NCBI GenBank assembly: GCA_038521825.1
Contig: JBCBKL010000043.1
Span: 1-16,125, forward strand
Source of the DNA: JBCBKL01 sp038521825
GTDB lineage: Bacteria; Pseudomonadota; Alphaproteobacteria; Rhodobacterales; Rhodobacteraceae
Reading direction: 5' to 3'
DNA: 16,125 nt
Shown: piece by piece, positions 1-7,926 of the stretch
Position numbering within the stretch: the first letter of the stretch is position 1
Layout: the number at the start of each line of letters is the position of its first letter
Program-made: the position numbers and the translations under genes
The notes under the pieces: generated by a model
The model's input: only the letters and a program-made list of their open reading frames with translations
What the model was told of the DNA's origin: nothing
Databases searched by the model: none

Positions 1-180
1 CAGCAAGGGGGTGTCGTCGGTGAAGAATTGCCCAGCCTCACCGAACTGCCCGACGCGCAATTTGGTAATGCAGTCTCCGATGATCCGGTCGACAGATTAC
101 GGTCCATGATCGGCGAACGACAGGAAGAGACGGTCGAGATACTGCGTGGCTGGCTCGAAGAGAAAGAGGGCACCAATTGA
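1..180 (+). CDS. fliF: FliF C-terminal end (flagellar MS-ring protein), 5' truncated by window
   Basis: Frame 1 is open from the window edge to a TGA at 178-180 and gives 59 residues. The end of this peptide (LRSMIGERQEETVEILRGWL) matches the cytoplasmic C-terminal tail of FliF, the segment that binds FliG and joins the MS ring to the rotor switch. FliF is an inner-membrane protein forming the base of the basal body. Only the tail is visible, so transmembrane segments and ring domains cannot be checked. The stop codon overlaps the ATG of the next gene by one base, which suggests translational coupling with the FliH-like gene. The identification rests on the tail motif plus the fliH-fliN-fliP genes that follow. 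Confidence 0.88.
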   Translation, partial: QQGGVVGEELPSLTELPDAQFGNAVSDDPVDRLRSMIGERQEETVEILRGWLEEKEGTN

Positions 181-770
181 TGTTGCTCTCACGGCTTCTC
201 ACCGACTTCAGCCTGACCGCCGGCGTCGGACAAGAAGGGGGCGAGTTTGTCCTGAATGAGAAGGTCGAGGAACTCAGGCTCCAGTCATACGAAGATGGCT
301 ACCAGGCCGGTTGGGAGGACGCGATGCGGGCGCAAAAAGACATCAATTCACACATTTCGAAAGACTTCGAGAGTGGTTTGCAGGAGGCATCCTTTGCGTT
401 CCATGAGGCGCGGACGGCCCTGACCAAGACGCTTGAGCACGTGTTCGTTCCGATCATCGAACAGCTCCTGCCTTCTTTGGCCCGGAACGTGGTCGCACAG
501 CATGTTGTCGAACAGATCAAAGGTCTTGCACGTGATCAGTTGGATCGAAGGATCGAGGTGGTGGTTTCAGCCAGCAACCAACCTGCGATCAAAAAGCTTC
601 TCAGCGCCTCGTTGCAAGCGCCGTTCCAACTGGTGTCCGATCCGCAGCTGTCGGACGGCCAGGTGTTCCTGCGGGTCGATGACGAGGAGCGGGAAGTGAA
701 CCTCGACACAGCCATTGCGGAAATTGGCGACGCCGTCGCGTCGTTCTTTGAAGACGCGAGAAAGGAGTGA
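180..770 (+). CDS. fliH: FliH/FlbE-like flagellar export protein
   Basis: 196 residues, with ATG at 180 overlapping the fliF stop by one base; a TTG lies directly before it at 177. FliH-type proteins bind and hold back the export ATPase FliI and connect it to the cytoplasmic C-ring. Sequence support is modest. There is a GYQAGWEDA motif near residue 40, like the Gly-rich repeats of FliH, then a helical, charged middle section, then a small C-terminal alpha/beta region ending in an acidic helix (about 130-196). This family diverges quickly, so position between fliF and fliN is the stronger evidence; the same place is held by flbE (FliH) in Caulobacter. A purine-rich GAGGG at about 166-170 may be the ribosome site. 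The gene ends four bases before fliN and its last codons contain the fliN Shine-Dalgarno. Confidence 0.75.
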   Translation: MLLSRLLTDFSLTAGVGQEGGEFVLNEKVEELRLQSYEDGYQAGWEDAMRAQKDINSHISKDFESGLQEASFAFHEARTALTKTLEHVFVPIIEQLLPSLARNVVAQHVVEQIKGLARDQLDRRIEVVVSASNQPAIKKLLSASLQAPFQLVSDPQLSDGQVFLRVDDEEREVNLDTAIAEIGDAVASFFEDARKE

Positions 771-774
771 ACCA

Positions 775-1068
775 ATGAGCGAACAAGAGGATGTCAAAGA
801 TCCGGCAGCCGACGTCAGCAACCCATTCACGTCAGTCCCGATCGAAATCAATGTCTCGGTCGGTCGTGCGCGGCCCTTGGTGCGTGATCTGGTGACATTG
901 GGCACCAACGCCGTCTTGACGCTGGACAAGCGGGTCGATGATCCGGTGGATCTCTTCGTTGGGGACAAACTGATCGCGCGGGGCGTCCTCGAAGAAGCAG
1001 AGGGAGCAGATGACGGCAAGCTGGTCGTTCGTCTCGTGGAAGTCCTCGATCTGTCAAAGCATCTTTAG
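775..1068 (+). CDS. fliN: FliN flagellar motor switch protein (SpoA domain)
   Basis: 97 residues. The open frame extends upstream to 715 but ATG 775 is preferred: AAGGAG at 762-767 sits seven bases before it, and the longer version would overlap fliH by more than 50 bases. The acidic N-terminus (about 1-20) is followed by a SpoA/FliN domain from about residue 22: VPIEINVSVGRARPLVRDLV, then a TLDKRVDDPVDLFVGDKLIARG segment read here in parts, and a VVRLVEVLD strand at the end. FliN forms the bottom of the cytoplasmic C-ring, where it takes part in rotor switching and docks export cargo via FliH. The length fits a short single-domain FliN with no FliY or FliM fusion. fliP follows after twelve bases. 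Confidence 0.93.
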   Translation: MSEQEDVKDPAADVSNPFTSVPIEINVSVGRARPLVRDLVTLGTNAVLTLDKRVDDPVDLFVGDKLIARGVLEEAEGADDGKLVVRLVEVLDLSKHL

Positions 1069-1080
1069 GACGCTCCGCTC

Positions 1081-1803
1081 ATGCGTCTCGCGCTATTCGT
1101 ACTTGTTCTCGGGGTGGTGCCGAACCTCCTGTTCGCACAGGACTTTTCGATCTCGTTTGGCGACGATTCTTCGCTCAGCGCCCGGACGTTACAGCTCTTT
1201 GCCCTGATAACCGTGCTCAGTCTCGCCCCTGGGCTCGCGATCATGATCACCTGTTTTCCTTTCATCGTGACGGTCCTCGCGATTTTGCGGCAGGCCCTCG
1301 GGCTGCAGCAATCACCACCCAACATGCTGATCGTGAGCCTCGCGCTCTTTCTCACCTATTTCGTGATGGAGCCGGTGTTCACTGCGGCCTGGAACGATGG
1401 GCTGAAGCCACTAACCGATGAGCAAATCGAAGTTGAAGAAGCATTCGAACGCACGCTCGGGCCTTTCCGTGTATTCATGGCAGCTCGGGTCGATGCGGAT
1501 ACATTCGTGGCCATGGCGGATTTGCGGCCTGATACGGTCGGGCTCGAGCCAGCGGCCGACGCGCCCTTATCCGTCCTGATCCCAAGCTTCATGCTATCCG
1601 AGATTTCGCGGGCGTTTCAGGTTGGCTTCCTTGTATTCCTCCCATTCCTGATCATCGACCTCGTGGTCGCGGCCGTCTTGATGTCGATGGGGATGATGAT
1701 GGTTCCTCCGGCCATCGTTTCTCTACCTTTTAAGCTGGCATTCTTCGTGGTCGCCGACGGCTGGAGCCTGATAGCGGGCAGCCTCGTTCGCAGTTACTTC
1801 TAG
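1081..1803 (+). CDS. fliP: FliP flagellar type III export gate protein
   Basis: 240 residues, about the usual FliP length. FliP forms the FliP5-FliQ4-FliR1 export gate at the centre of the MS ring, through which rod, hook and filament subunits pass. The N-terminus (MRLALFVLVLGVV...LFA at 1-19) is a cleavable signal peptide, as known for FliP. Next come a hydrophobic block at about 38-70 containing the family motif ITCFPFIVTVLAILRQ, a second segment at 82-100, a periplasmic loop at about 101-165, and two C-terminal membrane segments (about 178-203 and 208-236). The motifs PSFMLSEI at 168-175 and the Met-rich MSMGMMMVPP at 201-210 are characteristic. It lies twelve bases after fliN and is the last gene of this plus-strand run, facing flgI. 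Confidence 0.97.
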   Translation: MRLALFVLVLGVVPNLLFAQDFSISFGDDSSLSARTLQLFALITVLSLAPGLAIMITCFPFIVTVLAILRQALGLQQSPPNMLIVSLALFLTYFVMEPVFTAAWNDGLKPLTDEQIEVEEAFERTLGPFRVFMAARVDADTFVAMADLRPDTVGLEPAADAPLSVLIPSFMLSEISRAFQVGFLVFLPFLIIDLVVAAVLMSMGMMMVPPAIVSLPFKLAFFVVADGWSLIAGSLVRSYF

Positions 1804-1854
1804 GTTCCGCGCTCCATCGACTGAGACTTCAGTACCGCGGCATGCCGGGCTCCA

Positions 1855-1920
1855 ACCCCGCTCCTGCATTGCGGTCGGCAAATGATGGTTCTGCAAGCCT
1901 AATGGGCGGCGCAGCGGGGT
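1855..1920. repeat. Inverted repeat in the fliP/flgI convergent gap
   Basis: A perfect 8-bp inverted repeat, ACCCCGCT (1855-1862) and AGCGGGGT (1913-1920), encloses 50 bases. Inside it a smaller hairpin TTGC/GCAA (1869-1872 with 1878-1881) can form. It lies between the fliP stop at 1803 and the flgI stop at 2027, where two opposing operons end, so it may help stop transcription from both sides. No T-tract follows on either strand, so it is not a classic intrinsic terminator. The role is inference. Confidence 0.35.
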
Positions 1921-2026
1921 CGATTGGCATCAGACCCAAACCACGCGGCAAGTGCGGTGCGGGCGAGAACACACTAGGAGTTGTTTGGTAGCGAAAGGCT
2001 GCGTTGAGGGATCGAGCCCGCGTGGA

Positions 2027-3127
2027 TCAGCGAACTACAAACTCGGCATGCAATGCGCCAGCAGCCTTGATGCTCTTGAGAATGTCAATCATGTCGCGTG
2101 GCGAAACGCCCAAGGCGTTCAACCCGGCAATCACTTCCGACAACGACGCACCTTCCCTGATTTCGGCAAGGCCCGTACCGTCCTCTTCCTCGATCTGGGC
2201 ATTCGTACGGGGCACCACGACCGTCTCACCCTCGGCGAACGGATTGGGCTGAACGACGAGTGGCGCCTCTTCAACGCGCAAGGTCAGGTTCCCCTGGGAT
2301 ACCGCGACCCTCGAAATGCGAACATCCTCACCCATGACTATCGTGCCAGACCGCTGGTCGACGACGACCCGCGCCTTTCGTTCGGGTTCAACAACGATAT
2401 TCTCGATCTGGCCAAGGGCGTGCGCTACAGACCGTGCGCCTGTATTCGGGACGTCGAGCGATACCGTGCCCGAATCCAACATGAGCGCGACCGGGCGCCG
2501 AAATTCTTCGTTGATAGCCGCCTCGATCCGGGCAGCTGTCGTGAAATCCGCGTCCCTGAGCGCGAGCCGAAGGTCTGTTAGATCATCAAGGCGAAAGTCG
2601 ATCTCCCGCTCAATCCGGGCACCCGATGGGATGACCCCGGATGTTGGCACACCTTGGGTCACGTTCGCCCCGTCCCCTACCGCGGCAACGCCACCCGCGA
2701 TGATCGTCCCTTGGGAAACGGCATAAATCTCACCATCGGCCGCATTGAGCGGGGTCATAACCAACGTACCGCCAAGCAGGCTTTTTGCATCGCCGATGGC
2801 AGAAACGGTCACATCGATCTGTGATCCCGCCCGGGCAAACGGAGGCAGGCTGGCCGTCACGAACACAGCTGCAACGTTCTTGGGGCGAAACTGTTCGCCG
2901 GTCACGTTGACACCCAGCCGCTCGAGAATGTTCGTCATGATCTCTTCGGTGAATGGTGCGTTGCGAAGTCCATCGCCCGTTCCGTTCAAACCAACAACAA
3001 GCCCGTAGCCGACAAGGTCATTGCCCCGGACACCATCAAATTCGACGAGATCCTTGATCCGCACCGGGCCGGCCAACGCAGACGAGGATAGAACAAAGAT
3101 CGCAAAAAACAGTCGGATTAATGTCAT
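2027..3127 (-). CDS. flgI: FlgI flagellar P-ring protein
   Basis: 366 residues, the normal FlgI length. FlgI is exported by Sec to the periplasm and, with FlgA as chaperone, assembles into the P-ring bushing around the rod in the peptidoglycan layer. A Sec signal peptide (MTLIRLFFAIFVLSSSALA, cleavage after residue 19 before GPVRIKDL) opens the protein. Diagnostic motifs follow: RIKDLVEFDGVRGNDLVGYG, LVVGLNGTGD, RPKNVAAVFVTA, and the C-terminal DMIDILKSIKAAGALHAEF. The start codon at 3127 overlaps the flgL stop by four bases (ATGA), so it is translationally coupled as the last gene of the flgE-flgK-flgL-flgI run. The frame stays open for a further 65 codons after its TGA; see findings. Confidence 0.98.
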   Translation of the reverse strand: MTLIRLFFAIFVLSSSALAGPVRIKDLVEFDGVRGNDLVGYGLVVGLNGTGDGLRNAPFTEEIMTNILERLGVNVTGEQFRPKNVAAVFVTASLPPFARAGSQIDVTVSAIGDAKSLLGGTLVMTPLNAADGEIYAVSQGTIIAGGVAAVGDGANVTQGVPTSGVIPSGARIEREIDFRLDDLTDLRLALRDADFTTAARIEAAINEEFRRPVALMLDSGTVSLDVPNTGARSVAHALGQIENIVVEPERKARVVVDQRSGTIVMGEDVRISRVAVSQGNLTLRVEEAPLVVQPNPFAEGETVVVPRTNAQIEEEDGTGLAEIREGASLSEVIAGLNALGVSPRDMIDILKSIKAAGALHAEFVVR

Positions 3128-4131
3128 CGCAGGAAGTTCACCAGTTTGAGATTCGACATGCGGACGGTGACGGAGTAGAGGCTTTCGAGTTGAAATTGCG
3201 CCTCTTCAAGGCGGGTCGCCGTCTCAAAAGGATCCGCTCCAAGCAGAGCGCTTTTCGCGACCTCCAACGAACTCCGATGGGCCGCGTTTCTAGTCTTGAT
3301 CTCTTCGATCCGCTCTTCCGTGGCACCCAACAGGCCTCGTACGCGAATTATGTCATCTTGGGATGCAAGCAGGGCCCCGGCAGTCGCCGTAATGATTTCA
3401 GACTTGTCGGCCGTCGAAAGCGCGAAGGTGGGGTCATCCGCCAGCGCAGCCAGCGCGGTTGTGCGCAGAACATCACGGAATACTTGATCATCCGCCTTTA
3501 TCTCGACCCTGACCCGCTCGGTCTCGGACAGGTTCATCGGAGCAAGGCTGTTGCCTGATCCCTGATAAGCCACCGCCGCAAACCCCGCCGGATCATCGAA
3601 CCATGCGGTGACGGCGGCATCAAGATCAGCAGCCGTGGTCGCGCCGGCCGCGACTGTCCTCAGTTCGGTCAGCAGGTCGTCGGACGAGATCAACGGCGTG
3701 GTGTTCGTCGCCGCCCCGGCAAAGAGACTGCGCCCGGCCGCTTCACCGTTCAGGAGTGAGATCATCACGTTGAGCTCGTCGCGGGCCTGTTCGGCCAGAT
3801 CGTCAAGGTTCGCACTGCTTTGCCCGGTCAGCGAGCTGTAGAGTCGGCTTGAGAATTCGGCGGAGGTATCCTGAAAGCTGCCAAGTGTTTGCTGCATGAC
3901 AGAGGTAAATTGACCTGCCTCCGTTGTGCTGATGTCGAAGCTGCTGAGGCTGCGCATATCGCGCTCGATTTCAGTGAGATAACCTACGTTACCACCCAGC
4001 ACCGCCTTGGTGTCAGCAACCATGCCGGACGACAACTCTTGCGTCAGCTGGTCGATATTCTGCTTCGTTTCAGTGGTTCTGCGCCGCAGCATGTAGAAGT
4101 TTGCGAGATCGCCGACAGAGGATGCGTTCAT
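3124..4131 (-). CDS. flgL: FlgL hook-filament junction protein (HAP3)
   Basis: 335 residues. FlgL is exported through the flagellar type III system and caps the hook-FlgK junction, giving flagellin its first docking surface. It has the flagellin-like plan. The N-terminal helical D0/D1 region contains SVGDLANFYMLRRRTTETKQ and a Gln/Ser-rich stretch TQELSSGMVAD; a variable middle follows at about 140-235; the C-terminal helical half (RNAAHRSSLEVAKSALLGAD, then VRMSNLKLVNFLR at the end) packs against the N-terminus. There is no signal peptide, as expected for a type III substrate. Its ATG shares one base with the flgK stop (TAATG) and its own stop overlaps the flgI start, so flgK-flgL-flgI are read as a coupled block. 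The flgK neighbour separates it from a true flagellin. Confidence 0.93.
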   Translation of the reverse strand: MNASSVGDLANFYMLRRRTTETKQNIDQLTQELSSGMVADTKAVLGGNVGYLTEIERDMRSLSSFDISTTEAGQFTSVMQQTLGSFQDTSAEFSSRLYSSLTGQSSANLDDLAEQARDELNVMISLLNGEAAGRSLFAGAATNTTPLISSDDLLTELRTVAAGATTAADLDAAVTAWFDDPAGFAAVAYQGSGNSLAPMNLSETERVRVEIKADDQVFRDVLRTTALAALADDPTFALSTADKSEIITATAGALLASQDDIIRVRGLLGATEERIEEIKTRNAAHRSSLEVAKSALLGADPFETATRLEEAQFQLESLYSVTVRMSNLKLVNFLR

Positions 4132-5579
4132 TATCTGATACTCAACAATTGCCCGAGCATTTCATTCGCAGCTTCGATCACCCGCGCATTTGCTGCATAG
4201 GCATTCTCGATCAAAACCAGACGTTGGATTTCGGCGTCGCTGTCAACGCCCAGTTCGGCCTCGCGCTCTCGTAGCTCATTCAACTGGGTAGAGGCAAAAC
4301 TGAGCTTTTTGTCAGAGTTCAAACGTTTCGACGTCAGCAAGGAATTCATGGTGGCATTCAGCTCCGAGAAGGAAAAACTGCCAGGCCCGAAATCGCCGGA
4401 AGATGGCGATCTCTGGGTATTCAGGGCGTCTCCGAAAGCCTGCAGAATGCGGGCATCGCCTTCATCGCCGGGTGCCGCTGCACCTAGCCCATCCCTCAGC
4501 CGCCAGGTCTCGCCACCCTGATGGGGATCGGCGAGAGCGTTGAGCGATATACGAGAAGCAATTCCTGCCTCGTCAAGCGGGTCAAATGCGTTTCCGAGGT
4601 CAGTGAACAAGCCGGGATCGCCCGGTGCGAGAGTTGGATCGACCGCTGGATCCTGAAAGCGCTCGATAAGATCCCGGGCGACCGCATCCAGCTGCTTCTG
4701 CGCTTCGACACCCAGAGAATCTCGGATCTCGAACTGCGCGGCGAGGGTTCCACCTCGCAGCGGGCTTCGGTCAACGGACACGTCAACGCTGACTCCATTG
4801 ATCGACAGTCCCGAGAGGGCGCCCCCCTCGATCGTCATGTAGGGCGATACCTGTTGAACAGACTCGAATTCGAGGGTCGCGGCTTTGCCGTCCAGCAGCA
4901 ATGCACCCCCTTTGGAATAAAGGGCGACTCCACCGACGTCCCGAGGCAGGATTTGTAGCGGGACGATCTCGTTGATCTCATCTATCGCGTTTTGACGCTG
5001 ATCGATGAGGGCAGAAGTGTCCTGTCCGTTCACCGTGAACGATGCGATCTTGACATTGAGTGATCGGACTTGTTCCAGGGATGCATTCAGTTGATCGACC
5101 TGCATCCCGATTTCGCGATCGGCCTGCGATCGGGCGGTCTGGATATCTCTCGATGCGTTCTTAAGCCCATTGGCCAGGTCGCGAGCCGCATCCGCGGTTG
5201 TCGACAGTCTTTCGGTCGCTTCTGGCCGACTGGATGCGGTAATAAGCGCGCCTTCGAAATCCGCGATCATGGCAGACAGCGATCCAGCCTCGTCCGGCGT
5301 CCCGAACGATGTCTCCATCCGGTTCAGAAACGTGTTGAGGGTCGATTTGTTACCATATTCCGCCTGAGCCGCGCGTCGGTCCGACAGCAGTTGCGGATCC
5401 GAATTTCGCACGACGCCATCGACCGTTACACCGCCGAGCCGCGACGCGCTTTGCGCCAGTTCGCGTACGCCGTAACCGGGCGTCGTCGCATTTGCCAGAT
5501 TGGATGACACAACCTGTGTCGCCCGAGACGCTGCCTTCAAACCAGACAAGGCACCGTTGATTGCACTCGATATCGTCAT
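4131..5579 (-). CDS. flgK: FlgK hook-associated protein 1 (HAP1)
   Basis: 482 residues, shorter than the enteric protein (about 547) but a plausible alphaproteobacterial length, with the reduction in the variable central domain. FlgK is the first junction protein between hook and filament. The N-terminal flagellar rod/hook motif is clear (SSNLANATTPGYGVREL at about 25-41), and the C-terminal partner helix carries ENAYAANARVIEAANEMLGQ near the end. A long helical stretch at about 60-200 with heptad-like Leu/Ala spacing is the D1 domain. The start at 5579 has GAGGA a few bases upstream on the coding strand, and flgE ends 31 bases before it, consistent with one transcript. Confidence 0.95.
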   Translation of the reverse strand: MTISSAINGALSGLKAASRATQVVSSNLANATTPGYGVRELAQSASRLGGVTVDGVVRNSDPQLLSDRRAAQAEYGNKSTLNTFLNRMETSFGTPDEAGSLSAMIADFEGALITASSRPEATERLSTTADAARDLANGLKNASRDIQTARSQADREIGMQVDQLNASLEQVRSLNVKIASFTVNGQDTSALIDQRQNAIDEINEIVPLQILPRDVGGVALYSKGGALLLDGKAATLEFESVQQVSPYMTIEGGALSGLSINGVSVDVSVDRSPLRGGTLAAQFEIRDSLGVEAQKQLDAVARDLIERFQDPAVDPTLAPGDPGLFTDLGNAFDPLDEAGIASRISLNALADPHQGGETWRLRDGLGAAAPGDEGDARILQAFGDALNTQRSPSSGDFGPGSFSFSELNATMNSLLTSKRLNSDKKLSFASTQLNELREREAELGVDSDAEIQRLVLIENAYAANARVIEAANEMLGQLLSIR

Positions 5580-5610
5580 CTCATCCTCGCCTGCTCAGAT
5601 GGTGCGCTGG

Positions 5611-6912
5611 TTACCGTTTGATATTCGTCGTTTCCTGCAACATCTCATCGACGGTCTGAATCACCTTCGCATTCGATGAATAAGCGCGCTGCGTCTGGAT
5701 CATCGACGTAAGCTCACCAGCCACATCGACCGAAGATTCCTCGCGCGCGAATGAGACGACGTCACCGGTCGGTCCGTCGCCGGCATCCCAGAGGAAATAG
5801 CTGCCGCTTTCAGGCGACGGCAGGTATGTCTGGTCATCCAATGCGAACATCCCATTTGGGTTGGGCAGATCGACCAGTGGAACCTTGTAGATCACACGCG
5901 AGATGCCGGTGTCGAACAACGCCCGGATGTATCCGTTCGCATCGACGTCAATGCCGGAGATGTTGCCAGCTGGCGACCCATCCTTGGTGATCGAAACCGG
6001 CGCGAAACTGTAGGAAAGCTGGGTCATCCCGCTCTTGTCGCCAAGAACACCGATATCGATTTCAATCGGGCCGCTGTCTGCCGTCACCAGCAAAGTGCCG
6101 GTTGACGGATCATAAGCACCGCCGCTCACTGTGCTGACAGATGCCAAGGTCCCGCCACCTGTCCGGGTGTCGCTGAATGTCATGACATACTCGCCGATGA
6201 CGGTTCCACCACTGGCCGAGTCCAACAACGTCATCGTCCATTCGTTCGATGATCCCGTTGCCGGAACTATCGGGGTAAATGTGACGTCGATATTCTCGGC
6301 CGTCCCGAGGTTGTTGAAATATTCAACCGAGAGTGAGTGCGGCAGACCCGCGCTTGATGCGTCGGTGTCTGTTGCAGGCAGGTTCACCCCGATATTCATC
6401 CTGGTGGTCGGCTGACCGGAAAACTCGTTCACATTAATGCGGATCGGTTCAAGACCGGACGTAGTATCGCGGGAAAAGCTTGCCACTGTACCGTCAGGAT
6501 CAGCGGGCCATCCCATGAGATAAAGGCCATTCTCTGTCGACAGGTAGCCGTCGGCATTGGTTCTGAACGAACCCGTTGTCGTCAGGTGCATCTGGATTTC
6601 GCCGTTGTCGACCGCAACCTCGGCGGCTTGTGCCACCGGAAGCATGCCACGTCCGCTCACGGCCAGATCGGTCGCATTGCCGGTCGAGACAAGAGAGCCG
6701 CCCTGATCGATCATGCGCGTGGTGGTCGCCCGCACGCCGCCGGCCGAATAGGTCGCACCCGATGATGCCGCGACCATCGAATGAAAATCGGTCTCCACCC
6801 GCTTGTAGCCGTAGGTCGAAGAGTTCGCCACGTTGTCAGCGATCGAGGCCAGCCGGGTCGCGTTCGACTGCAATCCGGCAACACCTGCATTCAGCGACGA
6901 GGAAATAGTCAT
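5611..6912 (-). CDS. flgE: FlgE flagellar hook protein
   Basis: 433 residues. FlgE polymerises into the hook that joins rod and filament. I chose ATG 6912 over the in-frame upstream ATG at 6954: AAAGG lies seven bases before it on the coding strand, and it gives the family start MTISSSLNAGVAGLQ. The N-terminal rod/hook signature is SIADNVANSSTYGYKRVETD. Residues about 80-370 hold the surface domains, rich in Ser/Thr/Gly and containing the Gly-rich NGYLSTENGLYLMG motif. The C-terminal helix has ELTSMIQTQRAYSSNAKVI, the standard hook/rod ending. It is separated from motB by 95 bases that contain a CtrA-like site, so it probably starts its own transcript covering flgE-flgK-flgL-flgI. Confidence 0.97.
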   Translation of the reverse strand: MTISSSLNAGVAGLQSNATRLASIADNVANSSTYGYKRVETDFHSMVAASSGATYSAGGVRATTTRMIDQGGSLVSTGNATDLAVSGRGMLPVAQAAEVAVDNGEIQMHLTTTGSFRTNADGYLSTENGLYLMGWPADPDGTVASFSRDTTSGLEPIRINVNEFSGQPTTRMNIGVNLPATDTDASSAGLPHSLSVEYFNNLGTAENIDVTFTPIVPATGSSNEWTMTLLDSASGGTVIGEYVMTFSDTRTGGGTLASVSTVSGGAYDPSTGTLLVTADSGPIEIDIGVLGDKSGMTQLSYSFAPVSITKDGSPAGNISGIDVDANGYIRALFDTGISRVIYKVPLVDLPNPNGMFALDDQTYLPSPESGSYFLWDAGDGPTGDVVSFAREESSVDVAGELTSMIQTQRAYSSNAKVIQTVDEMLQETTNIKR

Positions 6913-6968
6913 GAACAAGCCTTTCTGCTGTATCAACCCGTGTTGACCGAACACTTAGGCCTGCCGAC

Positions 6969-6984
6969 TTAACGACGCGCTAAC
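6969..6984 (+). promoter_or_regulatory. CtrA-like binding site upstream of flgE
   Basis: TTAA (6969-6972), seven bases, then CTAAC (6980-6984). This matches the known CtrA consensus TTAA-N7-TTAAC except for one base. It lies 57 bases upstream of the flgE start in the motB-flgE gap. CtrA is known to control flagellar genes in alphaproteobacteria including Rhodobacterales, so the position fits activation of the hook operon. No experiment supports it here, and the strength of the match is judged by eye. Confidence 0.6.
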
Positions 6985-7007
6985 AGATAAAATGCGCTTC
7001 AATTCCC

Positions 7008-7847
7008 TCAGCGGCGTAGCAGGACGATCTCGATACGACTGTTCCGCACCGCCATCGGGTCCGAATTGGCCGGTTCGCGGTCAGCATAGCCGGTCACCCG
7101 CTGAACCCGCGACGGCGCCAGACCAGATCGTTCCAATAGCTTCCGCATCGCAGTCGCCCGGTCCGCCGATAAATCCCAGGCCGATTGATCGGCCAAGACG
7201 ACCGGTCTTGCCGGAACATGACTGGCGATCGCGAATTGATTCGTAACCGGGCGCGTCGTCTCGACGATCAACCCGGTGATACGACGCAACAACGCCGTGG
7301 GCCGCACGCCATCCTCTTCGAATATCTCTGCACCGGGGCGCGAGAAGATTTCGATAATCAGACCCTCATCGGTCACCCGCGTTATGATGTTTTCGAGATC
7401 ATTTTCGAGAACCTTGGATTCGCCACCCTTCCCAAGAAGCTTGGCCTCGACCGATTTGAAGACCTCATCAGCCTTCCCGTCATCATCGCCATTGTCGCTT
7501 GTTCCGGTTTCGCCCCGGGCCTTGTTGGACTCAGTCGGCCGCTGAGCTGACGCGCCTGTCCCGTTCTGGGGCAGCGTTTCTTCACTGAACACACTCTTGC
7601 CGCCAAAGGATCCGTCACCACCACCGGATATGCGGTTTATCGGGATTGTCGGAGAGAAATAGTCGGCGATCCCCTTGCGTTGCTTTTCGGTCGTCGCGTT
7701 CAGCAACCACATCAGCATGAAGAATGCCATCATCGCGGTCACAAAGTCCGCATAGGCTACTTTCCAGGCGCCGCCGTGATGCCCATCACCGCCGCCCTTC
7801 TTCTTGCGCTTGATAATAATCGGCCGCGCGTTGGACTGCGCCCCCAT
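7008..7847 (-). CDS. motB: MotB flagellar stator protein
   Basis: 279 residues from ATG 7847, chosen because AGAGG lies eight bases upstream; an in-frame ATG at 7862 would add five residues. MotB with MotA forms the proton-driven stator, anchored to peptidoglycan. A basic cytoplasmic N-terminus (IIIKRKKKGGG) leads to the single membrane helix AYADFVTAMMAFFMLMWLL at about 31-49, whose Asp34 is the expected proton-carrying residue. A plug-like segment ADYFSPTIP follows. Residues about 75-130 are a Gly/Ser/Asp-rich linker. The C-terminal OmpA-like domain has WDLSADRATAMRKLL, VTGYADREP and RNSRIEIVLLR. The usual GHTD turn reads ASHVPA instead. MotA is not in the window. Confidence 0.95.
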   Translation of the reverse strand: MGAQSNARPIIIKRKKKGGGDGHHGGAWKVAYADFVTAMMAFFMLMWLLNATTEKQRKGIADYFSPTIPINRISGGGDGSFGGKSVFSEETLPQNGTGASAQRPTESNKARGETGTSDNGDDDGKADEVFKSVEAKLLGKGGESKVLENDLENIITRVTDEGLIIEIFSRPGAEIFEEDGVRPTALLRRITGLIVETTRPVTNQFAIASHVPARPVVLADQSAWDLSADRATAMRKLLERSGLAPSRVQRVTGYADREPANSDPMAVRNSRIEIVLLRR

Positions 7848-7863
7848 AACCACACCTCTCATT

Positions 7864-7879
7864 CACCCAGCTTCGGGTG
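7864..7879. repeat. Small hairpin before motB
   Basis: CACCC (7864-7868) and GGGTG (7875-7879) form a perfect 5-bp stem with a six-base loop, 16 bases upstream of the motB start and between trhO and motB. It could be a weak terminator for trhO or part of the motB leader. No T-tract follows, so the role is unclear. Confidence 0.3.
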
Positions 7880-7926
7880 TAGGGCCGCGCGATTACTCTG
7901 CCGTTAACAATTGCAATTTTAGGGGA

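Noticed and set aside
1902..1991. 29-codon plus-strand frame in the fliP/flgI gap
   Set aside because: No ribosome site, no recognisable similarity, and short enough to arise by chance.
1952..2581. Plus-strand open frame of 209 codons
   Set aside because: It is antisense to the end of flgI, with a composition rich in Arg and Asp that comes from the complementary codons. No start signal.
7901..7921. Possible sigma-28 (FliA) promoter or CtrA site before motB, with GTTAAC and AATTGCAATT palindromes
   Set aside because: The TAAA element is paired with only a partial GCCGATAA match at the wrong spacing, and only one CtrA half-site is present.
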